Assembly (NCBI RefSeq): GCF_004027225.2
Contig: NW_022651105.1
Span: 62,001-126,000 of the forward strand
Source: Strigops habroptila
Taxonomy: Eukaryota > Chordata > Aves > Psittaciformes > Psittacidae
Direction of reading: 5' to 3'
DNA: 64,000 nt
A model generated the notes under the pieces. That model made no database searches, was not told the origin of the DNA, and saw only the letters and a program-made list of their open reading frames with translations. Shown one piece after another: positions 48,474 to 58,977 of this stretch; the first letter of the stretch is position 1, and each line of letters opens with the position of its first letter. A program made the translations under genes and the position numbers.

Positions 48474-51400
48474 TCAGCTGCACTTGCAGGCCCGCACCAC
48501 CATGTCCGAGAGCTGCTCCACGCGCGCCTTGCGCCCCACGTAGTAGACGATGGGCAGCGGGTCCAGGCTCTGCGGCACGCAGCACGGCGCGGCCGAGCCC
48601 CCCGGGTTGTGCTGGTTGTACAGCGCCAGCACCTGCCGCCAGGGGGCGCCGTGAGCGACGGGCCCCCCCGCCCGCGGGTCCAGCCCCGTGGCTGTGGGTC
48701 CCACCCCACACCTATGGGTCCAGCCCCACATCTATAGGTTCAGCCCCACATCTATGGGTCCCAGCCCCACATCTACAGGTTCCAGATCCACATCTATGGG
48801 TCCCAGCCCCACATCTATAGGTTCAGCCCCACATCTATGGGTCCCAGCCCCACATCTACAGGTTCCAGATCCACATCTATGGGTCCCAGCCCCACATCTA
48901 TAGGTTCAGCCCCACATCTATGGGTCCCAGCCCCACATCTACGGGTCCCAGCCCCACATCTACGGGTCCCAGCCCCTCTCTGTGGGTCCCAGCCCCACAT
49001 CTATGGGTGCCAGCCCCTCTCTCTGGGTCCCAGCCCCACATCTATGGATGCCAGCCCCACATCTACGGGTCCCAGCTTCACATCTACGGGTCCCAGCCCC
49101 ACATCTACGGGTTCCAGATCCACATCTATGGGTCCCAGCCCCACATCTATGGGTCCCAGCCCCACATCTACGGGTCCCAGCCCCTCTCTGTGGGTCCCAG
49201 CCACACATCTATGGGTCGCACCGCACACTTATGGGTTCAGCCCCACATCTACAGGTCCCAGCCCCACATCTATAGGTTCAGCCCCACATCTATGGGTCCC
49301 AGCCCCACATCTACGGGTTCCAGCCCCACATCTGTGGGTCTCACCCCACACTTATGGGTTCAGCCCCACATCTACGGGTCCCAGCCCCACATCAGTGGGT
49401 CCCACCTCTCTCTTCTGGGTTCAGCCCCACACTTAGGGGTCCCGCCCCACACTTAGGGGTCCCACCCCCGATCTATGGGTCCCGCCCCACACTTGTGGGT
49501 CCCATCCCCACACTTATGGGTCCCTCCCCCGATCTATGGGTCCCGCCCCACCTTGGAGTACTGCGTGTCCGCGCTCCAGAGGTAGGGGCAGGCGCCGCCG
49601 CAGAAGTTGGCCATGTAGCCGCGGGGCTCGTGGATCCAGCGCCACTGCAGGTCCCGCCGGAAGTCGATGTAGAGCGGCCGCACGCAGCAGCTCTGCTCCT
49701 CCGGCCTGGGGGCGCAGCGGCGGCTGTGGGGCGCTGGGGGGCTGGGGGGCTATGGGGGGGCAATGGGGGCTATGGTGCAATGGGGTAATACAGGGTGCTA
49801 TGGGGGGCAATGGGTCATATGGGGGTGTATGGGGGGCAATGGGGTCCTATGGGGATCTATGGGGGGCAATGGGACATATGGAGGTCCTACGGGGGGCTAT
49901 GAGGGGCAATGGGTCAGATAGGGGTCTATGGGGGGCAAATGGGTCATACAGGGGCAATGGGTAATATAGGGTGCTGAGGGGGGCAATGGGGTCATATGGG
50001 GATCTATGGGGGGCAATAGCTCATATGGGGGCCTATGGGGGGCTATGGGGGCAATAGGTCAGATAGAGGTCTATGGGGGGCAATGGGGTCATATAGGGGC
50101 AATGGGTCATATGGGGGTGTATGGGGGGCAATGGGGTCCTATGGGGATCTATGGGGGGCAATGGGTCATATGGAGGTCCTATGGGGGGCAATAGCTCATA
50201 TGGGGGCCTATGGGGGGCTATGAGGGGCAATGGGTCAGATAGGGGTCTATGGGGGGCAATGGGGTCATATAGGGGCAATGGGGTAATATAGGGTGCTATG
50301 GGGGGCAATGGGTCATATGGGGGTCCTATGGGGGGGCAATAGGTCATATGGGGGCCTATGGGGGGCAGTGGGGTCCTATGGGGGTGCTATAGGGAGCAAT
50401 AGGTCATATGGGGTCCTATGGGGGCAATGGCATCATATGGGGGGCCTATGGGGGTCAGTTGGGTCCTATGGGGTGCTATGGGGGGCAATGGGTCAGATGA
50501 GGGCCTATGGGGGGGGCAATGGGTCAGATGGGGGTCTATGGGGGCACAGCCCGCCCCATAAGCAGCCATGGGGGTGATTTTGGGGTGCCCCTCACCCGAA
50601 GCAGAACTGGGTGTCCCGAGGGGTGGCCTGGGCTGATTTGGGCCAGTTCAGGGTGATTTGGGGGTGATCATTGGGGCAGCCAGTGGGGTGTCACCGAGGG
50701 GCCCATCGGGTGGTTCGGGCTGATTTCGGGGCTGGTTTGGGGCTGTTTGTGCTCACCGGAAGCAGAACTGGGGGTCCATGGGGTGGTTTGGGGCTGGTTT
50801 TGGCTGGTTTTGGGCTGTTTTGGGGCAGTTTCGGGCTGTTTTGGGCCGGTTTGGGGCTGGTTTTGGCTGTTTTGGGGCTGTTTTGGGCCCCTTTTGGGCT
50901 GGTTTGGGCTCACCCAAAGCAGAACTGCGGGTCCATGGCGTGGTTTGGGGCTGGTTTTGGCTGTTTTGGGCCGGTTTGGGGCTATTTTTGGCTGTTTTGG
51001 GGCTGTTTGGGGCCGATTTGGGGCTATTTTTGGCTGTTTTGGGGCTGGTTTTGGCTATTTTGGGGCTGGTTTTGGCTGTTTGGGGCTGTTTGTGCTCACC
51101 CGAAGCAGAACTGGGGGTTCATGGTGTGGTTTGGGGCTGGTTTTGGCTGTTTTGGGGCTGTTTTGGGGCACTTTTGGACTGTTTTGGGCTGGTTTGGGGC
51201 TATTTTGGGGCTGGTTTTGGCTGTTTTGGGGCTGTTTTGTGCCAGTTTGGGGCTGTTTCAGGCTGGTTTAGGGCTATTTTTGGCTGTTTTGGGGCTGGCT
51301 TGGGCTGTTTTGGGGCTGTTTGGGGCTGGTTTGGGGCTGTTTCGGGCCAGTTTGGGGCTATTTTTGGCTGTTTTGGGGCTGGTTTTGGCTGGTTTGGGGC

Positions 51401-54400
51401 TGGTTTTGGCTGTTTTGGGGCTGGTTTCGGCTGGTTTGGGGCTGTTTCGGGCCGGTTTGGGGCTATTTTTGGCTGTTTTGGGGCTGGTTTCGGCTGTTTT
51501 GGGGCTGTTTTGGGCCGGTTTGGGGCTATTTTTTGCTGTTTTGGGCTATTTTTGGCTGTTTTGGGGCTGGTTTTGGCTGTTTTGGGGCTGGTTTCGGCTG
51601 GTTTGGGGCTGTTTCGGGCCGGTTTGGGGCTGGTTTCGGCTGTTTGGGGCTGTTTGTGCTCACCCGAAGCAGAACTGGGGCTCGAGGCCGCGGCGGCGCC
51701 GGGCGCTGCGCAGGTCGTTGCCGCGCTCGGGGGGCAGCACCATGGCCAGCACGTAGGGGACGCGCCGGTGCTTCTGCGCGATGCTCTGCATGTCCCCGCG
51801 CTGCTGCTCGAACCCTGCGCCCGGGGGGGGGGACTCACCACTGGGGGGGCCCCAGCGCACGGCCGGACCCCAAAACCAGCCGAACTCAACCCAAAAGCCG
51901 CCCCCCCCCCCCCCGCAGCGGTACCTTCGATGGTGATCCGCATGGGGGGGGGCGGCCCCGGCTCGTCACAGGGACAATGGACGCTCAGCTTGAAGGTGCC
52001 CAAAGGCTCTGTGGGGAGAAGGGGGTCAGGGGGGGACGGGGGATGTGCGGTGGGGGCATCGTGGGGACACGGGATGACCATTGGGGCAACCATTGGGGCA
52101 AGCATTGGGGTGATCGTTGGGATGATCATTGGGTGCCCATTCAACCATTGCGGTGACCATTGGGGCAACCATTGGGGTGCCCGTTGGGTTGACTCTTGGT
52201 TGACCATTGGGATGACCATTGGGTGCCCATTGGGGTGCCCATTAAGGTACCCACTTGGGCAACCACTGAGGTGCCCATTGGGTTGACCATTAGGATGCCC
52301 ATTAAAGTGCCCGTTGGGACACCCATTGGGACGACCATTGGGGTGCCCATTGGGTTGACTCTTGGTTGACCATTGGGCTGACTCTTGGTTGACCATTGGG
52401 GTGCCCATTGAGGTGCCCATTGGAGCATTCATTGGGGCGACCATTGGGGTGACCATCGGGATGATCACTGGGTGCCCATTGGGTTGACCATTGGGTTGAC
52501 CATCGGGATGCCCATTGGGACACCCATTGGGATGACCATGGGGTGCCCACTGGGGTACCCATTGGGGCGATCACTGGGGTGCCCATTGGGTTGAGTCTTG
52601 GTTGACCATTGGAATGCCCATTGGGGTGCCCATTGGGATGATCATTGGGGTACCCATTGGGGTGCCCATTGGGACACCCACTGGCTGTGGGGCGGCCCCC
52701 CCCCGAGCGTCACCGTTGCCCCTGAGCCATTGCTGCACGGCCTCGGTGACATCGAACCAGAGCCACTCCTCGTCCGGCGCCGCCTGCACCCACCGGCCCT
52801 GCAGGTACCGCCACGAGGCGTTGCCGAAGCCCTGTGGGGAGACGGGATCCCCACATGGCACCGGGGACCCCAAAACCTGCCCCGGGACCCCCACATGGCA
52901 CCAGGGACCCCAAAACCCACCCCGGGACCCCCACATCGCACCAGGCACCCCAAATCCCACCCCGGGACCCCCACATGGCACCAGGGACCCCAAAGCCCAA
53001 CCCGGGACACCCACATCGCACCAGGGACCCCAAAACCCAACCCGGGACCCCCACATCGCACCAGGGACCCCAAAACCCGCCCCGGGACACCCAAAACCTG
53101 CCCCGGGACCCCAAAACCCATGGGGGGGGTCCCAATGCCCTGGGCTGCCCCATTACTCATGGAGGGGGAGGTCCCCATGCCCTGGGCTGCCCCACTGCCC
53201 ATAGGGGGGGGGGGCCCAAGCCCTGGACTGTCCCATTGCCCATGGGGGGGGGGGGTACCTGGTAGAGCTCGAGGCGCTGCTGGTCGCCGCCCTCGGGCGC
53301 CCTCTGCCGGAGCAGCCGCAGCTCCGCGCGGTGCAGGAGCGCGCCCGGGCCCAGCTCCGCGCGCACCCGCGACGCGTTGAACCGCAGCAGCAGAGCGCGG
53401 CCGGGGGGGGCGCCGCGCCCCACAGCGGCTGCGGGGAGAGACAGCGCTGAGCGCCCCACAGCGCCCCACAGCGCCCCACAGCGGCTGCGGGGAGAGACAG
53501 CGCTGAGCGCCCCACAGCGCCCCACAGCGCCCCACAGCGGCTGCGGGGAGAGACAGCGCTGAGCGCTCCACAGCGCCCCACAGCGGCTGCGGGGAGAGAC
53601 AGCGCTCAGCGCCCCACAGCGCCCCACAGCGCCCCACAGCGGCTGTGGGGAGAGACAGCGCTGAGCGCCCCACAGCGCCCCACAGCGGCTGTGGGGAGAG
53701 ACAGCGCTGAGCGCCCCACAGCGCCCCACGGCGGCTGCGGGGAGAGACAGCGCTGAGCGCCCCACAGCGCCCCACAGCGGCTGCGGGGAGAGACAGCGCT
53801 GAGCGCCCCACAGCGCCCCACAGCGGCTGCGGGGAGAGACAGCGCTGAGCGCCCCACAGCGCCCCACAGCGGCTGTGGGGAGAGACAGCGCTGAGCGCCC
53901 CACAGCGGCTGCGGGGAGAGACAGCGCTGAGCGCCCCACAGCGCCCCACAGCGGCTGCGGGGAGAGACAGCGCTGAGCGCCTCATAGTGCCCCAGAGCGC
54001 CCCACAGCGTCTATGGGGGGACAGTGCTATGAGCGCCCCATAGCACCCTTCACCCGGGCTGCATTGGGCCTATGGAGTGACCCGTGTTCACTCTGGAGCG
54101 GAGCGATGGCCACAACCAGCTCCTGCACCCCAAAACCCCCCGTGTTGGGGGGCACAATGGGCACTATGAGGTTATGGGGCGCCCTATAGCGCCCCATAGC
54201 GCCCCGCCCCCCCCTTCCAGCCTCCTGGAGCCCAACAAAGGGCCCTCAGAGCCGGGGATTACTCAGCAAACCACAACGTCCGGATGGGCCGGGACAGGAG
54301 GAGCCTCGGGGGGGGGCACCCAATGGGGGGTGAAGGGGGGCCTGGGATGTGCTTCCCCCCCCATTGAGCACCCATAACCGCCCCCAGCAGAGCTCCCATG

Positions 54401-57117
54401 GGTGCCCCATCCCATAGGGGTGTCCATGACCCTCCCATCGCCCCCCCCCCCAAGCACCCATACCCCCTCATCAGCACCCAGACCCCCCCCATCACCCTCC
54501 TATCACCCCCCTGACTCCCCCATGAGCACCCATAACCCCCCCAGCATTGCTCCCACGGGTGCCCCAACCCATTGGGGTGCCCATTGGGGTGCCCACAGGG
54601 ACACCCACTGCAGTTCCCACTGGGATGTCCATAGGGTGCCCATAAGGATAACCATAGGGATGCCAACTGGGACGCCCATAGTGATGCCCATAGTGGTACC
54701 CATAGGGATGCCCACAGGGATGCCCATTGGGATACCCATGGAGATGCCCATTAGGACACCCATAGGGACACCCATAGTGATACCCATAGCGATGGTCATT
54801 GGGATGCCCACTGGAATGCCCATCTGGATACCCATTGGGATGCCCATCAGGGTACTCATAGGGGTGTCCATAGGGATGCCCATAGCGACACCCATAGGGA
54901 CATCCATAGGGATGCCCATAGTGGTACCCATAGGAATGCCGACAGGGATGCCCATAGCGATGCCCATAGGATGGCTACAGTGGTACCCATAGTGTACCCT
55001 TAGTGGTACCCATAGGGATGCCCACAGGGATGCCCATTGGGTTATCCATAATGATACCCATAGGATGCCCACAGGACACCCATTGGGACACCCATAGCAA
55101 TGCCCACTGTGGTGCCCATAAGGATACCTATAGTGATGCCCATTGGGATACCCATAGCAATGCCCATAGCGACACCCATAGTGATCCCATAGTGTGCCCA
55201 TAGTCGTGCCCATATGGACACCCATTGGGACACCCATAGTGATGCCCATTGGGACGCCCACAGTGGTACCCATAGTGATTCCCATTGGGATGTCCATTGG
55301 GCTGCCCATAAGGACACCCATAGCGACACCCATAGTGATGCCCATAGGGACGCCCATAGCAGTACCCATAGCGTGCCCATATTGGTACCCATTGGGATGC
55401 CCATAGTGATGCCCATAGGACACCCATAGCGACACCCATAGTGACACCCATACGGACACCCATAGCAGGATCCATAGCGTGCCCATATTGGTACCCATAG
55501 GGATGCCCATAGCGATGCCCATAGGGACACCCATAGCAATACCCATTGGGATGCCCATTGGGGTGCCCATAAGGATACCCACAGCGATGCCCATAGGGAC
55601 ACCCATAGCAATACCCATTGGGGTGCCCATAAGGATACCCATAGTGACACCCAAAGCGATGCCCATAGCGGTACCCATAGCGTGCCCAATTGGTACCCCT
55701 AGGGATGCCCACAGGGATGCTCATAGCACATCCATCGGGCACCCACAGTGATATCCATTGGGATGCGCATTGGGTCGCCCATAAGGATATCCATAGCGAT
55801 GCCCATAGCGATGATGCCCATAGGGACACCCATAGTGATCCCCATAGCGTGCCCATAGTGTGCCCATAGAGATGCCCATTGGGTCACCCATAGGGACACC
55901 CCTAGCAATACCCAGAGTGATGCCCATTGGGGTACCCATAGTGACACTCATAGTGACACTCATAGTGACACCCATAGGGACGCCCATAGCGGTACCCATA
56001 GTGGTACCCATAGCGTGCCCACAGGGATATCCACTGGGATGCCCATTGGGGTGCCCATAATGATACCCATAGTGACACCCATACTGATGCCCATAGGGAC
56101 ACCCATAGCGATGCCCATAGCGCGCCCATAGTGCTACCCACAGAGATGCCCATTGGGTTGCCCATAGGGACACCCATTGGGATGCCCATTGGGGTGCCCA
56201 TAAGGATACCCATAGTGATGCCCATTATGACACCCATAGTGGTACCCAGAGAGATGCCCATTGGGTTGCCCATAGGGACACCCATTGGGATGCCCATAAG
56301 GACACTCATAGTGACACCCATAGCGATACCTATAGCACGCCCATAGTGATACCCACAGACATACCCATTGGGTCGCCCATAGGGACACCCATTGGGATGC
56401 CCATTGGGGTGCCCATAAGGACACCCATAGTGACACCCATAGTGATGCCAATAGGGACACCCATAGCGATGCCCATTGGGTTGCCCATAGGGACACCCAT
56501 TGGGATGCCCATTGGGGTGCCCATAAGCATACCCATAGTGACACCCATAGTGATGCCCATAGGGACACCCATAGCGATCCCAGTAGTGCGCCCATAGTGA
56601 TACCCACAGAGATGCCCATTGGGTTGCCCATAGGACACCCATAGTGACACCCATAGCGATGCCCATAGAGCGCCCATAGTGCTACCCACAGAGATGCCCA
56701 CTGGGACACCGATTGGGACACCCATTGGGACACCCATGGTGACCCCCCCCAGTGACACCCCCCCCCCCCCCGGCTCTCACCGTCTCCGGGCGGCTCCATG
56801 GGGAAGCGATGCAGCTCCTTGGCATAATAGTCCTCGGGGGCGGGGGGGGGCGCGCCCCGCGCGCGCTGCTGCAGCAGCTCCCACGTGCTGTTGTAGAGCG
56901 CCCGCACGTCCTCGGGCAGCGCCGGGGGGGCCGAGGAGGAGGATGATGAAGGGGTGTGGGGGGGCGCGGGGGGGGGCGCCGTGAGCCGCAGCTTGCTCAG
57001 GATCTGGCCCCGAACGGCCTCGATGCGTTTCCTGCGCGCGGCCTCCAGGTCCAGCGAGCGGCACGTGGAGAGGGCGCGCGCGGCGCCCAGCACCGCCAGC
57101 AGCAGCGCCAGCTCCAT
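48474..57117 (-). CDS. TGFB1: TGFB1, transforming growth factor beta 1 (7 exons, 390 aa)
   Basis: TGFB1 is a secreted latent cytokine controlling immunity, matrix and growth. Exons in transcript order: 57117-56781, 53428-53259, 52831-52714, 52008-51925, 51814-51664, 49705-49552, 48632-48474. All phases match and give 390 aa, the human length. Features: short hydrophobic signal ([15 protein letters not shown]), latency-associated peptide with LSTC (Cys for LTBP linkage), the Cys pair HCPC, integrin-binding RGD at residues 242-244, furin site RRRR before residue 279, and a 112-aa mature domain with all nine cysteines, ending [12 protein letters not shown] and the [14 protein letters not shown] segments are of the avian type. 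Several lysines are replaced by arginine. The frame is open upstream of the ATG as far as an ATG at 57411, but that extension is low-complexity and is rejected. Confidence 0.96.
48690..49545. repeat. CCCCACATCTATGGGTCCCAG array in TGFB1 intron 6
   Basis: About 36 copies of a 21-24 bp unit, with recent blocks of near-identical multi-unit duplications. Confidence 0.92.
49740..50560. repeat. GGGGGGCAATGGGTCATATG array in TGFB1 intron 5
   Basis: About 35 units of 17-25 bp (GGGGGCAATGGGTCATATGG, GGGCCTATG). Confidence 0.9.
50585..51660. repeat. TGFB1 intron 5 array with copies of the exon 5 donor
   Basis: GGGGCTGTTTTGGGCTGG-type repeats. Four segments duplicate the exon 5 end and donor (on + CTCACCCGAAGCAGAACTGG): near 50591-50610, 50752-50770, 50910-50928 and 51094-51113. 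The true donor is at 51663-51662. Each copy is followed by GGTTTGGGGCTGG, so the exon edge was amplified with the repeat. Confidence 0.85.
52080..52690. repeat. GACCATTGGGGTGCCCATTG array in TGFB1 intron 3
   Basis: About 35 units of 12-18 bp (GGTGCCCATTGGGTTGACC, GGGATGACCATTG), of the same family as 20930-21475 in AXL intron 17. Confidence 0.88.
52845..53250. repeat. Minisatellite in TGFB1 intron 2
   Basis: About eight units of 38-40 bp containing CCCCGGGACCCCCACATGGC and ACCAGGGACCCCAAAACC, followed by TGCCCTGGGCTGCCCCA copies. Confidence 0.88.
53423..53990 (-). repeat. TGFB1 intron 1 array of 12 acceptor-site copies
   Basis: Read on the minus strand, each unit contains TCTCTCCCCGCAG|CCGCTG, the same sequence as the real exon 2 acceptor. 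Copies of the AG boundary lie at about 53429 (true), 53485, 53541, 53587, 53643, 53689, 53735, 53781, 53827, 53873, 53909 and 53955. Spacing is 36, 46 or 56 bp, i.e. a 36-bp core plus zero, one or two 10-bp GCGCCCCACA modules. Confidence 0.92.
53995..54540. other. Mostly unique stretch in TGFB1 intron 1
   Basis: About 54040-54300 is non-repetitive, containing GGGGATTACTCAGC and CAACGTCCGGATGGGCCGGG. 54340-54540 is a weak CACCCATAACCCCCC-type repeat. No exon or known element is recognised. It could hold an intronic enhancer, but nothing in the sequence proves it. Confidence 0.4.
54560..56750. repeat. 2.2-kb GGGATGCCCATAGTGACACC array in TGFB1 intron 1
   Basis: About 140 units of 12-18 bp (GGGATGCCCATTG, GTGACACCCATAG, GTGGTACCCATAG), with higher-order periods of several hundred bases (for example around 56150-56700). 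It is the longest single array of the window and ends just before the exon 1 donor. Confidence 0.92.
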
Positions 57118-57560
57118 CACGGCACCCCAAAAACGCACCCCCCCCCCCCCCCCAAAAAACACACCCCCCAATAACCCCCCCCAAAACACACCCCCCTCCA
57201 AACACCCCCCCCCCCCCCAAAACACCTCCCCCAAAAACACCCCCCCCAAAACACACCCCGCTCCAAACACCCCCCCCCCCCAAAACACCGCCCCCCCCCC
57301 CGCGGGACGCGTTCTGCGCGCTGGGCCCCCCCGCCCGGCGCCGCTCGGAGCTCGCGCAGTTCCCGTTTCGCTCCGTCCCGGCGGGTTTTGAGCGCGACGG
57401 GGCGGCCCCACCCAGGAAACGCCGTGGGGGGGGGGGGGGGGGGGGGAGGGGGGTTGGGGGGGTTAAAGGGGGCCCCCCCTCATCCCCCACCCCCCCCCTT
57501 TTCCGCTCAGTTGGAGGCGGCGAAACTGAGTCATGAAGGAGGAAACGGGACCCCCCCCCC
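57118..57560 (-). promoter_or_regulatory. TGFB1: TGFB1 promoter and 5'UTR region
   Basis: GC-rich region upstream of the TGFB1 ATG, interrupted by a CACCCCCCCCAAAACAC repeat (57140-57300) and long G/C homopolymers (57427-57446). A perfect AP-1 site TGAGTCA lies at 57527-57533, about 410 bp upstream of the ATG. Mammalian TGFB1 promoters are known to be autoregulated through AP-1 sites. The transcription start was not located. Confidence 0.5.
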
Positions 57561-57744
57561 CCCCCCCATCCTCCCCCCCGCTCCGCGTCTGGGCCGTTTC
57601 CGTCCGTTCCCCCCCCCCGCGGGTTTTGGGCCCCCCCCCCCCCCCGGAGCAAACCAACGCGCTGCACAGAGAGGGGGGGAAGGAGCTTTATGGGGGTACA
57701 TGGGGGGAAACGGGGGGTGAAGGGGAGGGGGGGGCACCCCCAAG

Positions 57745-58840
57745 TGTCCTGATCCCAGTTTCCTGCTTTGGGATGTCCCAATCCGAGGGGGGAGGGGCAT
57801 GTCCCACATCGCCCCCCCCCCCCCGCCCCAATGTTTTGGGGGGGATCCCCACATCTCACCCCTGGGTGACCCCAATATCCCATTTCCGGGGGACCCCAAT
57901 GTCCTGTTTGGGGGAACCCCCCCAATACCCCCCCCATAGGCGCAACCCAACACCCCATTTTTGGGAGACCCCAATGTCCCACCCCTATAGGACCCCAATA
58001 CCCCCCCCCGGAGCACCCCAATGTCCCATGCCCATAGGACCCCATGTCCCCGGGTGACCCCAAGTGCCCTGTCTGGGGGGGACACCCCCTGCCTCGCTCA
58101 GCAGCGCACCCCAATACCCCCCCCAGGAGCCCCAAAATGTCCCATTCCATCCCTATAGAACCCCAATAGAACCCCAATACCCCCCCAGGAGCCCCCTAAT
58201 GTCCCATTCCACCCCCACAGAGCCCCAATATCCCCTCCCACCCCTCTAGGACCCCAATACTGCCCCAGGAGCACCCTAATGTCCCATTCCAGCCCTATAG
58301 CACCCCAATACCTGCTCCCACCTCTATAGGACCCCAATAGCCTCCCTCGGTGCACCCCAATACCCCCTCCCACCCTTATAGAACCCCAATCTCTCCCCCA
58401 GGAGCACCCCAACATCCCATTCCATCCCTATAGAACCCCAATCTCTCCCCCAGCAGCCCCCTAATGTCCCATTCCACCCCTATAGGACCCCAATACCCCC
58501 CCCATCTCTATAGAACCCCAATCTCTCCCCCAGGAGCACCCTAATGTCCCATTCCATCCCTATAGGACCCCAATACCCCCCTCGGAGCACCCCAATATCC
58601 CCTCCCATCCCTATAGAACCCCAATACCCCTTCAGCAGCCCCCCAATACCTCCTCCCATCCCTATAGAACCCCAATACCCCCCCCAGGAGCCCCAAAATG
58701 TCCCATTCCATCCCTATAGAACCCCAATACCCGCTCCCGCCCCTCTAGGACCCCAATACCCCCCCAGCAGCCCCCTAACATCCCATTCCCCCCCACAGCA
58801 CCCACCTCCCCGCTCCCGGACCGTACCAACTATGCCCGGG
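57745..58840. repeat. Minisatellite between TGFB1 and the B9D2 3' end
   Basis: About 24 units of 40-47 bp containing AATGTCCCATTCCATCCCTA and TAGAACCCCAATACCCCCCC. It separates the TGFB1 promoter from the B9D2 3' end. Confidence 0.9.
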
Positions 58841-58977
58841 GGGGGGGGTGTGTGTGTGTGAGGGGTGTCCCATTACCCCCCTCAGCCCCCCCTCCCCTCC
58901 CCGCACTCCCCCCGCACCCCCCCCCCGGGGCGATACCAACCGCCCGGTGCCGGGGGGGGGGTTTCCCGCCGCCGCCC

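Noticed and set aside
48690-49545. Regularly spaced repeats resembling a CRISPR array
   Set aside because: There are no unique spacers of constant length and no cas genes, the host is a vertebrate, and the repeats are contiguous minisatellite units.
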